A DNA stretch of 64,000 bases from UBA1426 sp050953365 (GTDB lineage: Bacteria; Bacillota; Clostridia; Peptostreptococcales; Anaerovoracaceae), in contig JBMNMN010000006.1 of the NCBI GenBank assembly GCA_050953365.1, positions 112,776-176,775 of the forward strand, read 5' to 3'. A program made the translations under genes and the position numbers. Shown here in pieces: positions 44,246 through 52,603 of the stretch (positions within the stretch are counted from its first letter, which is position 1; every line of letters begins with the position of its first letter). The notes under the pieces were generated by a model. The model did not search any database. It was not told the origin of the DNA and worked only from the letters and a program-made list of their open reading frames with translations.

Positions 44246-44971
44246 ATGCATTCAACGGAGCATTTAGGGCCACGGATTATCATGAGCCTCTTCGACGGAA
44301 AGATCTTGCTTACCGAAACCGTCTTTTTTGCTATGATCGTCGCCGGAGCCATGATTGTCTTTGCGCTTATTTCCACCAGGAAACTGGAGCGAGATCCCAA
44401 GGGAATCCAGTTGGTGGCGGAATTAATCGTGGAGTTTGTCTACAAGATGACAGCATCGATTATTCCCAAGAAAAATGTAGAAGGATATGCCCCATACATA
44501 GGCACGCTCTTCATATTCTGTATGCTTGCAAACGCCACCGGCCTGCTGGGCTTTCGGCCGGTAACCGCCGACGTGAACATGGCTTTTGCGTTGTCGCTGG
44601 TAACATTCGTTGTAATCCAAGGAAGTTCTATTCATACACACGGAGTCAAGGGCTGGCTTAAACACTATGGCGATCCGTACCCCTTTATGGCCCCGATCAT
44701 GATCATCAAAGACGTTTCATTACCCATTTCTCTCGCCTTCCGTCTCTTCGGAAACATCACCGGAGGCATGATCATTATGGCGTTTCTGTTCAAGGCACTG
44801 CATTCGGCAACCGACGGGCTGGGAATTACAATACCGTTTTTCCATTATATGATTCCCCTTCCCGCCAACCTGTTCTTTGACGTGTTTGAGCCGGTATTGC
44901 AGTCCTTTATTTTTACCACGTTAACCATGGCCTTCATCTCGATGCAGCTTGTCGTCCATGAAGACCATTGA
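44246..44971 (+). CDS. atpB: F-type ATPase subunit a
   Basis: A 241-residue protein with five or six spans. The essential arginine is in ISLAFRLFGNITGGMII, and the C-terminus has FDVFEPVLQSFIFTTLTMAFI. It forms the ion half-channels against the c ring. AAGGAGG is 10 bases upstream of ATG. Confidence 0.95.
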   Translation: MHSTEHLGPRIIMSLFDGKILLTETVFFAMIVAGAMIVFALISTRKLERDPKGIQLVAELIVEFVYKMTASIIPKKNVEGYAPYIGTLFIFCMLANATGLLGFRPVTADVNMAFALSLVTFVVIQGSSIHTHGVKGWLKHYGDPYPFMAPIMIIKDVSLPISLAFRLFGNITGGMIIMAFLFKALHSATDGLGITIPFFHYMIPLPANLFFDVFEPVLQSFIFTTLTMAFISMQLVVHEDH

Positions 44972-45035
44972 TAATGCAATAATAAATAAAATAACTAACT
45001 ATGCTTGAAAAGCACGCACAAAAGGAGGAGAAATC

Positions 45036-45311
45036 ATGAATTTTCCATTAGTTACATCTGAAGGCTTTATTCTCGGAATGTCCGCACTCGCAGCCGCATT
45101 AGTAATGTTTGTAGCGCTGGCAATCGGTATCGGTCAGGGACTCATCGGTATGAAAGCCGTTGAAGGCGTTGCGAGACAGCCGGAAGCTAAGTCCGATATT
45201 CTGCAGACCATGGTAGTAGGCCAAGCTGTTACCGAGACAACAGGTATCTTCGCCTTTATCATCGCCATTGTGCTGGTTCTGGCAAATCCTTTAATCGGAA
45301 TGCTTGGATAA
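45036..45311 (+). CDS. atpE: F-type ATPase subunit c (sodium-type motif)
   Basis: A 91-residue hairpin proteolipid. Q34 in GIGQGLIG, and E67 with T68 in AVTETTGIF, correspond to the Ilyobacter tartaricus sodium ligands Q32, E65 and S66 (Thr can replace Ser). The loop ARQPEAK is canonical. Sodium coupling is therefore likely. AGGAGG precedes ATG. A stem-loop follows before atpF. Confidence 0.95.
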   Translation: MNFPLVTSEGFILGMSALAAALVMFVALAIGIGQGLIGMKAVEGVARQPEAKSDILQTMVVGQAVTETTGIFAFIIAIVLVLANPLIGMLG

Positions 45312-45322
45312 AATAACAGTTT

Positions 45323-45357
45323 ACCGCATAGGATAGGCCGATTGGGCCTTATGCGGT
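45323..45357 (+). promoter_or_regulatory. Intercistronic stem-loop between atpE and atpF
   Basis: ACCGCATA and TATGCGGT pair, with AGGCC/GGGCCT inside. No U tract. It could protect the upstream c-subunit message or slow entry to atpF, helping give the higher c stoichiometry. Confidence 0.5.
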
Positions 45358-45381
45358 TTGTGGATTGAGAGGTGCAAGGTC

Positions 45382-45894
45382 TTGGAATTATACGCAGGAC
45401 TGATTGAGTTTAACTGGACCATCGTCTTTATTTGGTTGACAGTCATCACTCTGTACTTTATCATGAAACACTTTTTCTTTGAGAAAGTGCACAATTTCAT
45501 GGTGGCAAGGCAGAATGCGGTCAAAGAGTCCTTTGAAAACGCAGAACAGGTAAATCTTTTGGCCAACGAGAAACTGCAGACCTACGAGAAAAAGATTGCC
45601 AACCTTGAAAATGAAGGCCGTGAGATAATAAAGAATGCAAAGCTCAAAGCCGAGGAACGCGCTGATGAGATCATAAATGAAGCCAACGAGAAGGTACAGG
45701 CTATGTTGCAGCGCGCCCAGGAAGAAATCGAACAGGAAAAGATCCGGGCCATTGCAGAGATGAGGGAACAGATCGTGACCATGGCAATTTATGCTGCTGA
45801 AAAAATCATTGAGCAGAAGTTGGACATGACCGGCCAGGAGGAGATCCTTTCGGATATTTTGGATGAAGCAGGTAGAGCGACATGGCAGAATTAA
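45382..45894 (+). CDS. atpF: F-type ATPase subunit b
   Basis: A 170-residue protein: one N-terminal span (IVFIWLTVITLYFIM), then a long charged helix (EKKIANLENEGREIIKNAK). I prefer TTG 45382, with AGAGGTG about 8 bases upstream, over TTG 45358. It is the peripheral stalk. Overlaps atpH by 13 bases. Confidence 0.9.
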   Translation: MELYAGLIEFNWTIVFIWLTVITLYFIMKHFFFEKVHNFMVARQNAVKESFENAEQVNLLANEKLQTYEKKIANLENEGREIIKNAKLKAEERADEIINEANEKVQAMLQRAQEEIEQEKIRAIAEMREQIVTMAIYAAEKIIEQKLDMTGQEEILSDILDEAGRATWQN

Positions 45895-46427
45895 CCGTGG
45901 ATAAAACCTATGCAAAAGGTCTGTTTCTTGCCGCCAGAGAAATGTCGAAGACAGACGAGATCATGCAGGAGGCCAAGGAGTTGGTCGCCCTGTTCAATAG
46001 AGAGAAGCTATTCTTTGATTACCTATCTTCTCCCACCGTTTCCGGCGACGAAAAGAAACAAGCGGTCAGAAACGTGTTTGAAGGCCGAATCTCTCAGGAG
46101 ATGGTCAATTTTCTGCTGGTTCTCATCGACAAAGGCAGGGTAAGACACTTTCAGCGCATTGTAAAACAATACGAACTGCTTCTCAACGAAAGCTTGGGCT
46201 TTTCCAGAGGTGTCATCTATTCTGCAGTGCCGCTTTCAGAAGCGCAGCTTGCATCCTTTGAAGAGAAAATCGGTCAGCTGATAGACAAAAAGGTAAAGCT
46301 GGACAACCGGATTGATAAAAATCTCATCGGAGGCGTTCGGATTTTTATCGAAGGAAAGCTTATCGATGCTTCCGTCAAGAAATGGCTTTCCGACTTGAAG
46401 GAGAATCTGATCGCCAGTATTCAGTAA
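45882..46427 (+). CDS. atpH: F-type ATPase subunit delta
   Basis: A 181-residue OSCP/delta protein: AKGLFLAAREM at the start, FLLVLIDKGRVRHFQRIVKQ in the middle and NLIGGVRIFIEGKLIDASVK near the end, all standard. It joins the peripheral stalk to the alpha3beta3 head. Start overlaps atpF. Confidence 0.94.
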   Translation: MAELTVDKTYAKGLFLAAREMSKTDEIMQEAKELVALFNREKLFFDYLSSPTVSGDEKKQAVRNVFEGRISQEMVNFLLVLIDKGRVRHFQRIVKQYELLLNESLGFSRGVIYSAVPLSEAQLASFEEKIGQLIDKKVKLDNRIDKNLIGGVRIFIEGKLIDASVKKWLSDLKENLIASIQ

Positions 46428-46463
46428 AAAACCAGAAATAAGCAATGAAAGGGGCGCTTTGCT

Positions 46464-47981
46464 ATGAACTTGAGGCCCGAAGAAATCAGTGAGATCATAA
46501 AAGAACAGATCAAAAACTATAAAAATGAGCTCGAGGTTTCAAATTATGGTACCGTTATTCAGGTAGGCGACGGCATCGCCAGGGTTTACGGCCTGGACAA
46601 CTGCATGGCCGGAGAGCTTCTGGAATTTCCGGGAGAGATCTACGGCATGGCCCTCAACCTTGAAGAAGATAACGTGGGTACCGTAATCTTAGGCCCGGAC
46701 TCTGAGATAAAGGACGGAGATCTGGTCAAGCCCACAGGCAGGGTCGTGGAGGTGCCTGTAGGTGACGCGCTCATCGGCCGCGTAGTCAACGCATTGGGCC
46801 AGCCCATCGACGGGAAAGGCCCCATCAAGTCCGATAAGACCAGACCCATCGAAAACCAGGCTCCCGGCGTACTGCAGAGAAGGTCTGTATACCAACCGCT
46901 TCAGACAGGTATTAAGGCCATTGACTCCATGATTCCCATCGGACGGGGACAGAGGGAGCTGATCATTGGCGATCGGCAGACAGGAAAAACGGCCATTGCC
47001 ATTGATACCATCATCAACCAGAAGGAAGAGGATGTGATCTGTATTTACGTGGCCATCGGACAGAAGAAATCTACGGTAGCCCAACTGGTACAGACGTTGG
47101 AAGATAAAGGTGCCATGGATTATACCATCGTGGTTTCCGCCACGGCCAGTGAAGTGGCCCCTCTCCAATATATCGCGCCTTACGCAGCCTGCGCCATGGC
47201 GGAAGAATTCATGTATCAGGGCAGGCACGTACTGATCATCTACGACGACTTGTCGAAGCACGCTGTGGCATATCGGGCCATGTCCCTTCTTTTAAGAAGA
47301 CCTCCGGGAAGAGAAGCTTATCCCGGCGACGTATTCTATCTTCACAGCCGTCTTCTGGAACGGGCTGCCAAGCTGTCCGACGATTTGGGCGGCGGATCCA
47401 TTACGGCCCTGCCCATCATTGAAACCCAGGCGGGAGACGTTTCGGCATACATCCCGACAAACGTCATTTCCATTACCGACGGACAGATCTTCCTGGAAAC
47501 GGAGCTGTTCTTCTCCGGGCAACGCCCTGCGGTTAACTCGGGTATTTCCGTATCCCGTGTAGGCGGCGACGCGCAGATCAAGGCCATGAAGAAGGTTTCC
47601 GGAAAACTGCGTCTGGAATTGGCGCAATACAGAGAACTGGCAGGGTTTTCCCAGTTCGGTTCCGATCTGGACAAGGACACGAGAAGGCGTCTGGACCACG
47701 GCCGGGTTTTGATGGAGATCCTGAAGCAGGGGCAGTATTCCCCGGTTAAGGTTGAACATCAGGTCATGATTATCTTTGCCGCTTCGAATAATTATCTGGA
47801 GGATATCCCCGTTGAATCGATCCAGGCCTTTGAGAAGCAATTCTATGAGTTTATGGATACTCATTATCCGGAAATCGGCAAAGTTATAAAGACCACCGGC
47901 GTGTTGGACGATGCCACAGAAGCGAAGCTTCGTGCCGCTATCGAAGACTTCAAAGAGGGATTCAAAAAGGTCATTCGGTAG
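46464..47981 (+). CDS. atpA: F-type ATPase subunit alpha
   Basis: A 505-residue nucleotide-binding subunit with P-loop GDRQTGKTAIA (about 169) and the alpha signature PGREAYPGDVFYLHSRLLER. ATG 46464 is preceded by AAAGGGG. Non-catalytic partner of beta. Confidence 0.97.
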   Translation: MNLRPEEISEIIKEQIKNYKNELEVSNYGTVIQVGDGIARVYGLDNCMAGELLEFPGEIYGMALNLEEDNVGTVILGPDSEIKDGDLVKPTGRVVEVPVGDALIGRVVNALGQPIDGKGPIKSDKTRPIENQAPGVLQRRSVYQPLQTGIKAIDSMIPIGRGQRELIIGDRQTGKTAIAIDTIINQKEEDVICIYVAIGQKKSTVAQLVQTLEDKGAMDYTIVVSATASEVAPLQYIAPYAACAMAEEFMYQGRHVLIIYDDLSKHAVAYRAMSLLLRRPPGREAYPGDVFYLHSRLLERAAKLSDDLGGGSITALPIIETQAGDVSAYIPTNVISITDGQIFLETELFFSGQRPAVNSGISVSRVGGDAQIKAMKKVSGKLRLELAQYRELAGFSQFGSDLDKDTRRRLDHGRVLMEILKQGQYSPVKVEHQVMIIFAASNNYLEDIPVESIQAFEKQFYEFMDTHYPEIGKVIKTTGVLDDATEAKLRAAIEDFKEGFKKVIR

Positions 47982-48003
47982 ATAGCAGGAAGGGAGTAAT
48001 CAA

Positions 48004-48876
48004 ATGGCCGGAAGCAGTATGAGAGATATAAAGCGGAGGATCAAAAGCGTCACCGGCATGGAGCACATTACCAATGCCATGAAGCTGGTTTCCACCGCTA
48101 AGCTTAGAAAGGCAAAGAACATCTTCGAAAAGAGCCGGCAGAATTTCCATTATATTACCGAGGCCATCGAAGAAGTGTTTCATAATACGGAAGATGTGCC
48201 GCAGCTTTTCCTTCGAGGCAGCAGGGAAATCAAGCGAACGGCATACATCGTTGTCACCAGCTGCAGAGGGCTCTGCGGAAGTTTCAACAGCAATGTGATC
48301 AAGCATACGCAGAAGCTGATTGATGAATATAAAGAGGAAGATCCTCCTGTGATTGTTGCCATCGGCAGCAAGGGCAAGGACTATTTCGCCAGGAGAAATT
48401 TCGAGATTATCAGCGAGTACTGCCTGCCCCCCGAGGACATTACCTTTGTGGAGACCCAGGAGATCAGCCAGCCTCTGGTGGAGATGTACGTCAGAGGGGA
48501 AATCGACGAAATTATTTTGGTGTCGACTTCCTTCGTCAGCACTTTGGAGCAGAGGGTGTACAACCATACTATCCTTCCTCTGGAGATCCAGGGGGATCCG
48601 TATACCCATAAAGTATATAAAGAAGTGGAATACGAGCCCTCATCGCAAGAGGTGTTCAATTATCTCGTGCCGAAATATGTGGAGATCATGATCTATAACG
48701 CTATTATCGAGTCGGCTACCTGCGAGCATGCGGCCAGACGAATGGCAATGGAAAATGCCACGGATAATGCGAGAGAAATGCTTGCCGATCTGACCCTGAC
48801 TTACAACCGGACCAGACAGGCGGCCATTACCAATGAAATTTCAGAAATCGTGGGCGGAGCGGAAGCTTTGTCGTAA
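48004..48876 (+). CDS. atpG: F-type ATPase subunit gamma
   Basis: A 290-residue shaft protein with the N-terminal MRDIKRRIKSVTGMEHITNAMKLV-type helix and C-terminal YNRTRQAAITNEISEIVGGAEAL, both diagnostic. AAGGGAG upstream of ATG. Confidence 0.96.
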   Translation: MAGSSMRDIKRRIKSVTGMEHITNAMKLVSTAKLRKAKNIFEKSRQNFHYITEAIEEVFHNTEDVPQLFLRGSREIKRTAYIVVTSCRGLCGSFNSNVIKHTQKLIDEYKEEDPPVIVAIGSKGKDYFARRNFEIISEYCLPPEDITFVETQEISQPLVEMYVRGEIDEIILVSTSFVSTLEQRVYNHTILPLEIQGDPYTHKVYKEVEYEPSSQEVFNYLVPKYVEIMIYNAIIESATCEHAARRMAMENATDNAREMLADLTLTYNRTRQAAITNEISEIVGGAEALS

Positions 48877-48900
48877 GCGATTGATTAAGGAGGTAGCAGT

Positions 48901-50298
48901 GTGGGTGAGCACATCGGAACCGTTCATCAGATTATCGGACCTGTCGTAGACATCAAATTCAACCCGGATGAGATGCCGGAGTTATTGCATGCCATAAGAA
49001 TCCCTTATCAGGATCGGGATGTTATTGTGGAGGTGGCGCAGCACATCGGCGACGATGTGGTCCGGTGCGTAGCCCTGTCTTCCACCGACGGTCTGACCCG
49101 GGGCATGCAGGCAATAGATACGGGAGGCCCCATCAGCGTTCCTGTGGGGAACGAGGTGTTAGGGCGCTTGTTCAACGTAGTCGGGGACACCATTGACGAC
49201 AAAGGCCCCTGCATTACGGAAAAGAGGATGCCGATACACAGGCCGGCGCCTACCTTTGAAGAACAAGACACGTCCTCGCAGATTTTTGAAACGGGTATCA
49301 AGGTCGTAGACTTGATCGCGCCGTATACAAGAGGCGGAAAGGTCGGACTCTTCGGCGGCGCGGGAGTCGGAAAGACCGTACTAATTCAGGAGCTTATTAA
49401 TAATATTGCAAAAGAGCACGGCGGAATCTCCGTATTCGCAGGAGTAGGAGAGCGTACCAGAGAAGGCAACGACCTGTATCACGAGATGATCGATTCCGGT
49501 GTTATCGGGAAGACGGCCATGGTGTTCGGTCAGATGAACGAGCCCCCCGGAGCCAGAATGCGGGTGGCGCTGTCGGGACTGACTATGGCGGAGTATTTCC
49601 GTGACGAATTGGGGCAGGACGTGCTGCTGTTTATCGATAATATTTTCCGATTTACTCAGGCGGGTTCTGAGGTATCGGCGCTGCTGGGCCGGGTCCCCAG
49701 CGCGGTTGGTTACCAACCGACGCTGGCCACCGAGATGGGAGCCCTGCAGGAGCGGATCACCTCGACGAAAAAGGGCTCCATCACCTCGGTGCAGGCCATC
49801 TACGTGCCTGCCGATGACCTGACGGACCCGGCCCCGGCTACCACCTTCGCTCACTTGGACGCTACCACGGTATTGTCCCGTTCCATTGCGGAGCTGGGCA
49901 TTTACCCGGCGGTGGACCCGCTGGAATCTTCCTCCAGAATCATGGATCCGCTGATCATCGGCGAAGAGCACTACAACACGGCCAGGGGCGTGCAAGAGGT
50001 ATTGCAGCGTTACAAGGAGCTGCAGGATATCATCGCCATTCTGGGTATGGACGAGCTCAGTGAAACCGACAAGCTCATCGTAGCCAGAGCAAGGAAGATC
50101 CAAAGATTCCTGTCGCAGCCTTTCCATGTGGCGGAACAGTTTACCGGCACACCGGGCAAATACATTCCGTTAAAGGAAACGGTCCGCGGTTTCAAGGAAA
50201 TCCTGGAAGGCAAGCACGACCATATTCCTGAATCCATGTTCCTCTTTGCAGGCGGCATCGACGAAGTAGTGGAAAGGTACGAAAAGAGCAATGGCTAA
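48901..50298 (+). CDS. atpD: F-type ATPase catalytic subunit beta
   Basis: A 465-residue protein from GTG 48901 (AAGGAGG six bases upstream). P-loop GGAGVGKTVLIQ at about 152, the GERTREGNDLYHEM segment with catalytic Glu, and VPADDLTDPAPATTFAHLD. It makes or hydrolyses ATP. Overlaps atpC by 8 bases. Confidence 0.97.
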   Translation: MGEHIGTVHQIIGPVVDIKFNPDEMPELLHAIRIPYQDRDVIVEVAQHIGDDVVRCVALSSTDGLTRGMQAIDTGGPISVPVGNEVLGRLFNVVGDTIDDKGPCITEKRMPIHRPAPTFEEQDTSSQIFETGIKVVDLIAPYTRGGKVGLFGGAGVGKTVLIQELINNIAKEHGGISVFAGVGERTREGNDLYHEMIDSGVIGKTAMVFGQMNEPPGARMRVALSGLTMAEYFRDELGQDVLLFIDNIFRFTQAGSEVSALLGRVPSAVGYQPTLATEMGALQERITSTKKGSITSVQAIYVPADDLTDPAPATTFAHLDATTVLSRSIAELGIYPAVDPLESSSRIMDPLIIGEEHYNTARGVQEVLQRYKELQDIIAILGMDELSETDKLIVARARKIQRFLSQPFHVAEQFTGTPGKYIPLKETVRGFKEILEGKHDHIPESMFLFAGGIDEVVERYEKSNG

Positions 50299-50710
50299 AA
50301 CCTTCAGATTAGAAGTCATAACGCCGGAACGGCTGTTTTATGAGGGCGATGTGGAAATGGTCATCGTGCGCACACTGCTGGGCTACGAGGGCTTCATGGC
50401 CAACCACGCCTGGGCTTGCAAGCTTCTCGGAACAGGGATTATGCGCATAAGGGAGGCCGGCCAGAAGGAGTTCAAAGTGGCGGCCACCACCGGCGGCTTT
50501 ATCGATGTAAAGGATCGTGTCACCGTCTTTGTCGATGCAGCCGAATGGCCGGAAGAAATCGACCTGGAGCGGGCGCAGCGAAAGCTTGAAGAAGCAAAAA
50601 ATCGCCTTGGCAGCGATTGCTGTGGCGAACGGGAGATGCAGGTCGCGAAACTTTCCATTGAAAAAGCCCTGAACCGCGTCAAGCTCAAATCCGGCAAAAT
50701 CGGCAAATAA
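50291..50710 (+). CDS. atpC: F-type ATPase subunit epsilon
   Basis: A 139-residue protein: N-terminal beta domain (FRLEVITPERLFYEGDVEMV) and C-terminal helical hairpin (DLERAQRKLEEAKNRL). It inhibits wasteful hydrolysis. Last coding gene of the operon. A 52-bp array and then a terminator follow, so the array is likely part of its 3' untranslated region. Confidence 0.95.
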   Translation: MAKTFRLEVITPERLFYEGDVEMVIVRTLLGYEGFMANHAWACKLLGTGIMRIREAGQKEFKVAATTGGFIDVKDRVTVFVDAAEWPEEIDLERAQRKLEEAKNRLGSDCCGEREMQVAKLSIEKALNRVKLKSGKIGK

Positions 50711-50890
50711 CCCACAATGTCAACTCGAAAGGAATGGGCCGCAAAACCAATAAAAAAGTGAGAGCGGCCCGTCATGTCAGCCAAATGAAGGGCAGGCAGA
50801 ATCCGCAATAAGCCTTCAGCCTGCTATAAGGCAAAATAAACAAAATCCGGCCATTCGGCCTCGGATACAATACAACAAAACAACAGCCAC

Positions 50891-51238
50891 GGCCGCGGAG
50901 CCCCATTCCGCGGCTGACGCAATACAACAAAATTATAATCTCGGCCGCGGAGCCCCATCCCGCGGCTGACGCAATACAACAAAATTATAATCTCGGCCGC
51001 GGAGCCCCATTCCGCCGCTGACGCAATACAACAAAACTGTAATCTCGGCCGCGGAGCCCCATTCCGCGGCCGTCGCAATACAACAAAATTATAATCTCGG
51101 CCGCGGAGCCCCATCCCGCCGCTGACGCAATACAACAAAATTATAATCTCGGCCGCGGAGCCCCATCCCGCGGCTGACGCAATACAACAAAACTGTAATC
51201 TCGGCCGCGGAGCCCCATCCCGCGGCCGTCGTGAAATA
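50891..51238. repeat. 52-bp tandem hairpin array, seven copies
   Basis: GGCCGCGGAGCCCCAT begins units at 50891, 50943, 50995, 51047, 51099, 51151 and 51203, exactly 52 bases apart. Each unit has GCCGCGG pairing with CCGCGGC across about nine bases, then an AT-rich half (AATACAACAAAATTATAATC). Some copies swap CCGCGGCTG for CCGCCGCTG or CCGCGGCCG. Reading frames across it are artefacts, since 52 is not a multiple of three. It lies between atpC and a terminator. Confidence 0.95.
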
Positions 51239-51249
51239 CACAGAGCAGT

Positions 51250-51293
51250 AAAAGCAACCGAAAAAAATTTTCAAACAAAATCGGTTGCTTTTT
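51250..51293 (+). terminator. Terminator after the 52-bp array
   Basis: 12-bp stem AAAAGCAACCGA / TCGGTTGCTTTT with an A-rich loop and trailing Ts. Confidence 0.8.
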
Positions 51294-51464
51294 CCATATC
51301 ATTAGGCCCCGTGGGTTCCCGAATTAAAATGAAATATCAAATAGCCAGTTTTGCATCTGACGGTATCTGCGTCAGACGAAAAAACATTAGGCGCAAAAAA
51401 CTGGGGACTGCATTTATTGTAGTAAAGCCAATTCCATGCAATGCATTATCTAATTCCGATGATC

Positions 51465-51705
51465 TATAAAAATTTTAGCTGATTTTAGACCGGCGAAAGG
51501 CTATAAAAACACCTTATAAAGGCAAAAAATCAGCTAAAATCTTAGGAAGTATTCTAAATAGCTGATATATTGGCAAAAAAATCAGCTATTTTTTAATTTT
51601 AGTATGAATTTAGTTGATTTGACCAAAAATATCCCTTGATTTTGCAGCATTTGAAAGAAAAATACAGCTAAAAATATTGGCATATAAAGATTTTAGCTGA
51701 TTTAA
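51465..51705. repeat. Second cluster of TAGCTGATTT / AAATCAGCTA hairpins
   Basis: Arms ATTTTAGCTGATTTT and AAAAATCAGCTAAAAT enclose about 40 bases, followed by TAGCTGAT/ATCAGCTA and further single motifs including TAGTTGATTT. Same family as 35179-35437. Confidence 0.75.
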
Positions 51706-51774
51706 AAAGTGGGCAAATTGCCAAGACACGCCAAATATGACACTATCAATAAAATAAAATCAGGAAGGATTTAC

Positions 51775-51894
51775 ATGCATATCGGCGGAATGACGGGAAA
51801 AAATAAGGACATGGGCGGGATCGCCAGTTCAATTTGCAGCTTTAGTTCGACTAAAGATGCAACAGGTTTTAAGCACATCCGAATTCAAAATTAA
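51775..51894 (+). CDS. Possible 39-residue small protein, unknown
   Basis: ATG 51775 has AGGAAGGA six bases upstream and reads MHIGGMTGKNKDMGGIASSI then CSFSSTKDATGFKHIRIQN. Glycine-rich with one cysteine. I recognise no family. It may be a remnant or chance frame; the ribosome site is the only support. The surrounding 51900-52140 stretch shows short AAGCCCATTTTAA repeats and no gene. Confidence 0.2.
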   Translation: MHIGGMTGKNKDMGGIASSICSFSSTKDATGFKHIRIQN

Positions 51895-52171
51895 AGGACG
51901 ATCGGTAAAATGCCGATGTGTCGAGTATGTACACGAAGTGACTTTTGGGAACGCGGATCGGGCAAAAAATCGTATTGGACTGGCGGCAAAGCCCATTTTA
52001 AATTGGTGCGGCAAAGCCCATTTTAAGTTGGCGGCGATAAGCCATTCTAAGTTGGCTGCGGCAATGTCCATTATGGGTTTGAAGCGACGAAGCCTTTATT
52101 AAGTTAGCTTTGATTTGCGTTGTTCTTGACAGTTTCCCTGTTTCTCAATATGATTAATCATGAATATAACA

Positions 52172-52240
52172 ACATGTCTATAGCCTATAGAACCATATGT
52201 CTATAGCCTATAGAACCATATGTCTATAGCCTATAGAATC
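52172..52240. repeat. 23-bp tandem repeat, three copies
   Basis: CATATGTCTATAGCCTATAG units at about 52172 (two bases shorter), 52194 and 52217. The unit is itself near-palindromic (CTATAGCCTATAG). Confidence 0.85.
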
Positions 52241-52331
52241 ATGAGAAAAGCAACACACCTATGAAAACATAGAAAGGGCCTTGTTCTACTACATGGAGAA
52301 ATAGATATAGTCTATCGCAATTATACGATTT

Positions 52332-52590
52332 CATAAGCTCAATAGACCCGACGACTATAAGACCAAAGGGACCCTAAGGCATAAGTTCAATAGACCCGAC
52401 GACTATAATCCAACGGGAGCCTAAGGCATAAGCTCAATAGACCCGACGACTAAAATTCAATGGGACCCCCGAAAATAGGTTCTATGGGGGCCTGCGACAT
52501 AAAATCAATGGGAGGGCCTATAAATTCAGTGAAGGCCTAAAACATAAGTTCAATAGGATCCAAGGACATTAATTCAACGGGATCCAAAGA
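52332..52590. repeat. 48-bp tandem repeat decaying toward murJ
   Basis: CATAAGCTCAATAGACCC starts units at 52332, 52380 and 52428. Degenerate units with AATTCAATGGGA and GGATCCAA continue to the murJ ribosome site. Confidence 0.8.
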
Positions 52591-52603
52591 GGAGAACCAT
52601 TTC

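Noticed and set aside
50824..51274. Minus-strand frames encoding repeated GLRGRDYNFVVLR-type peptides
   Set aside because: They are translations of a 52-bp tandem repeat, whose length is not a multiple of three, so the frame shifts every unit; no ribosome site.
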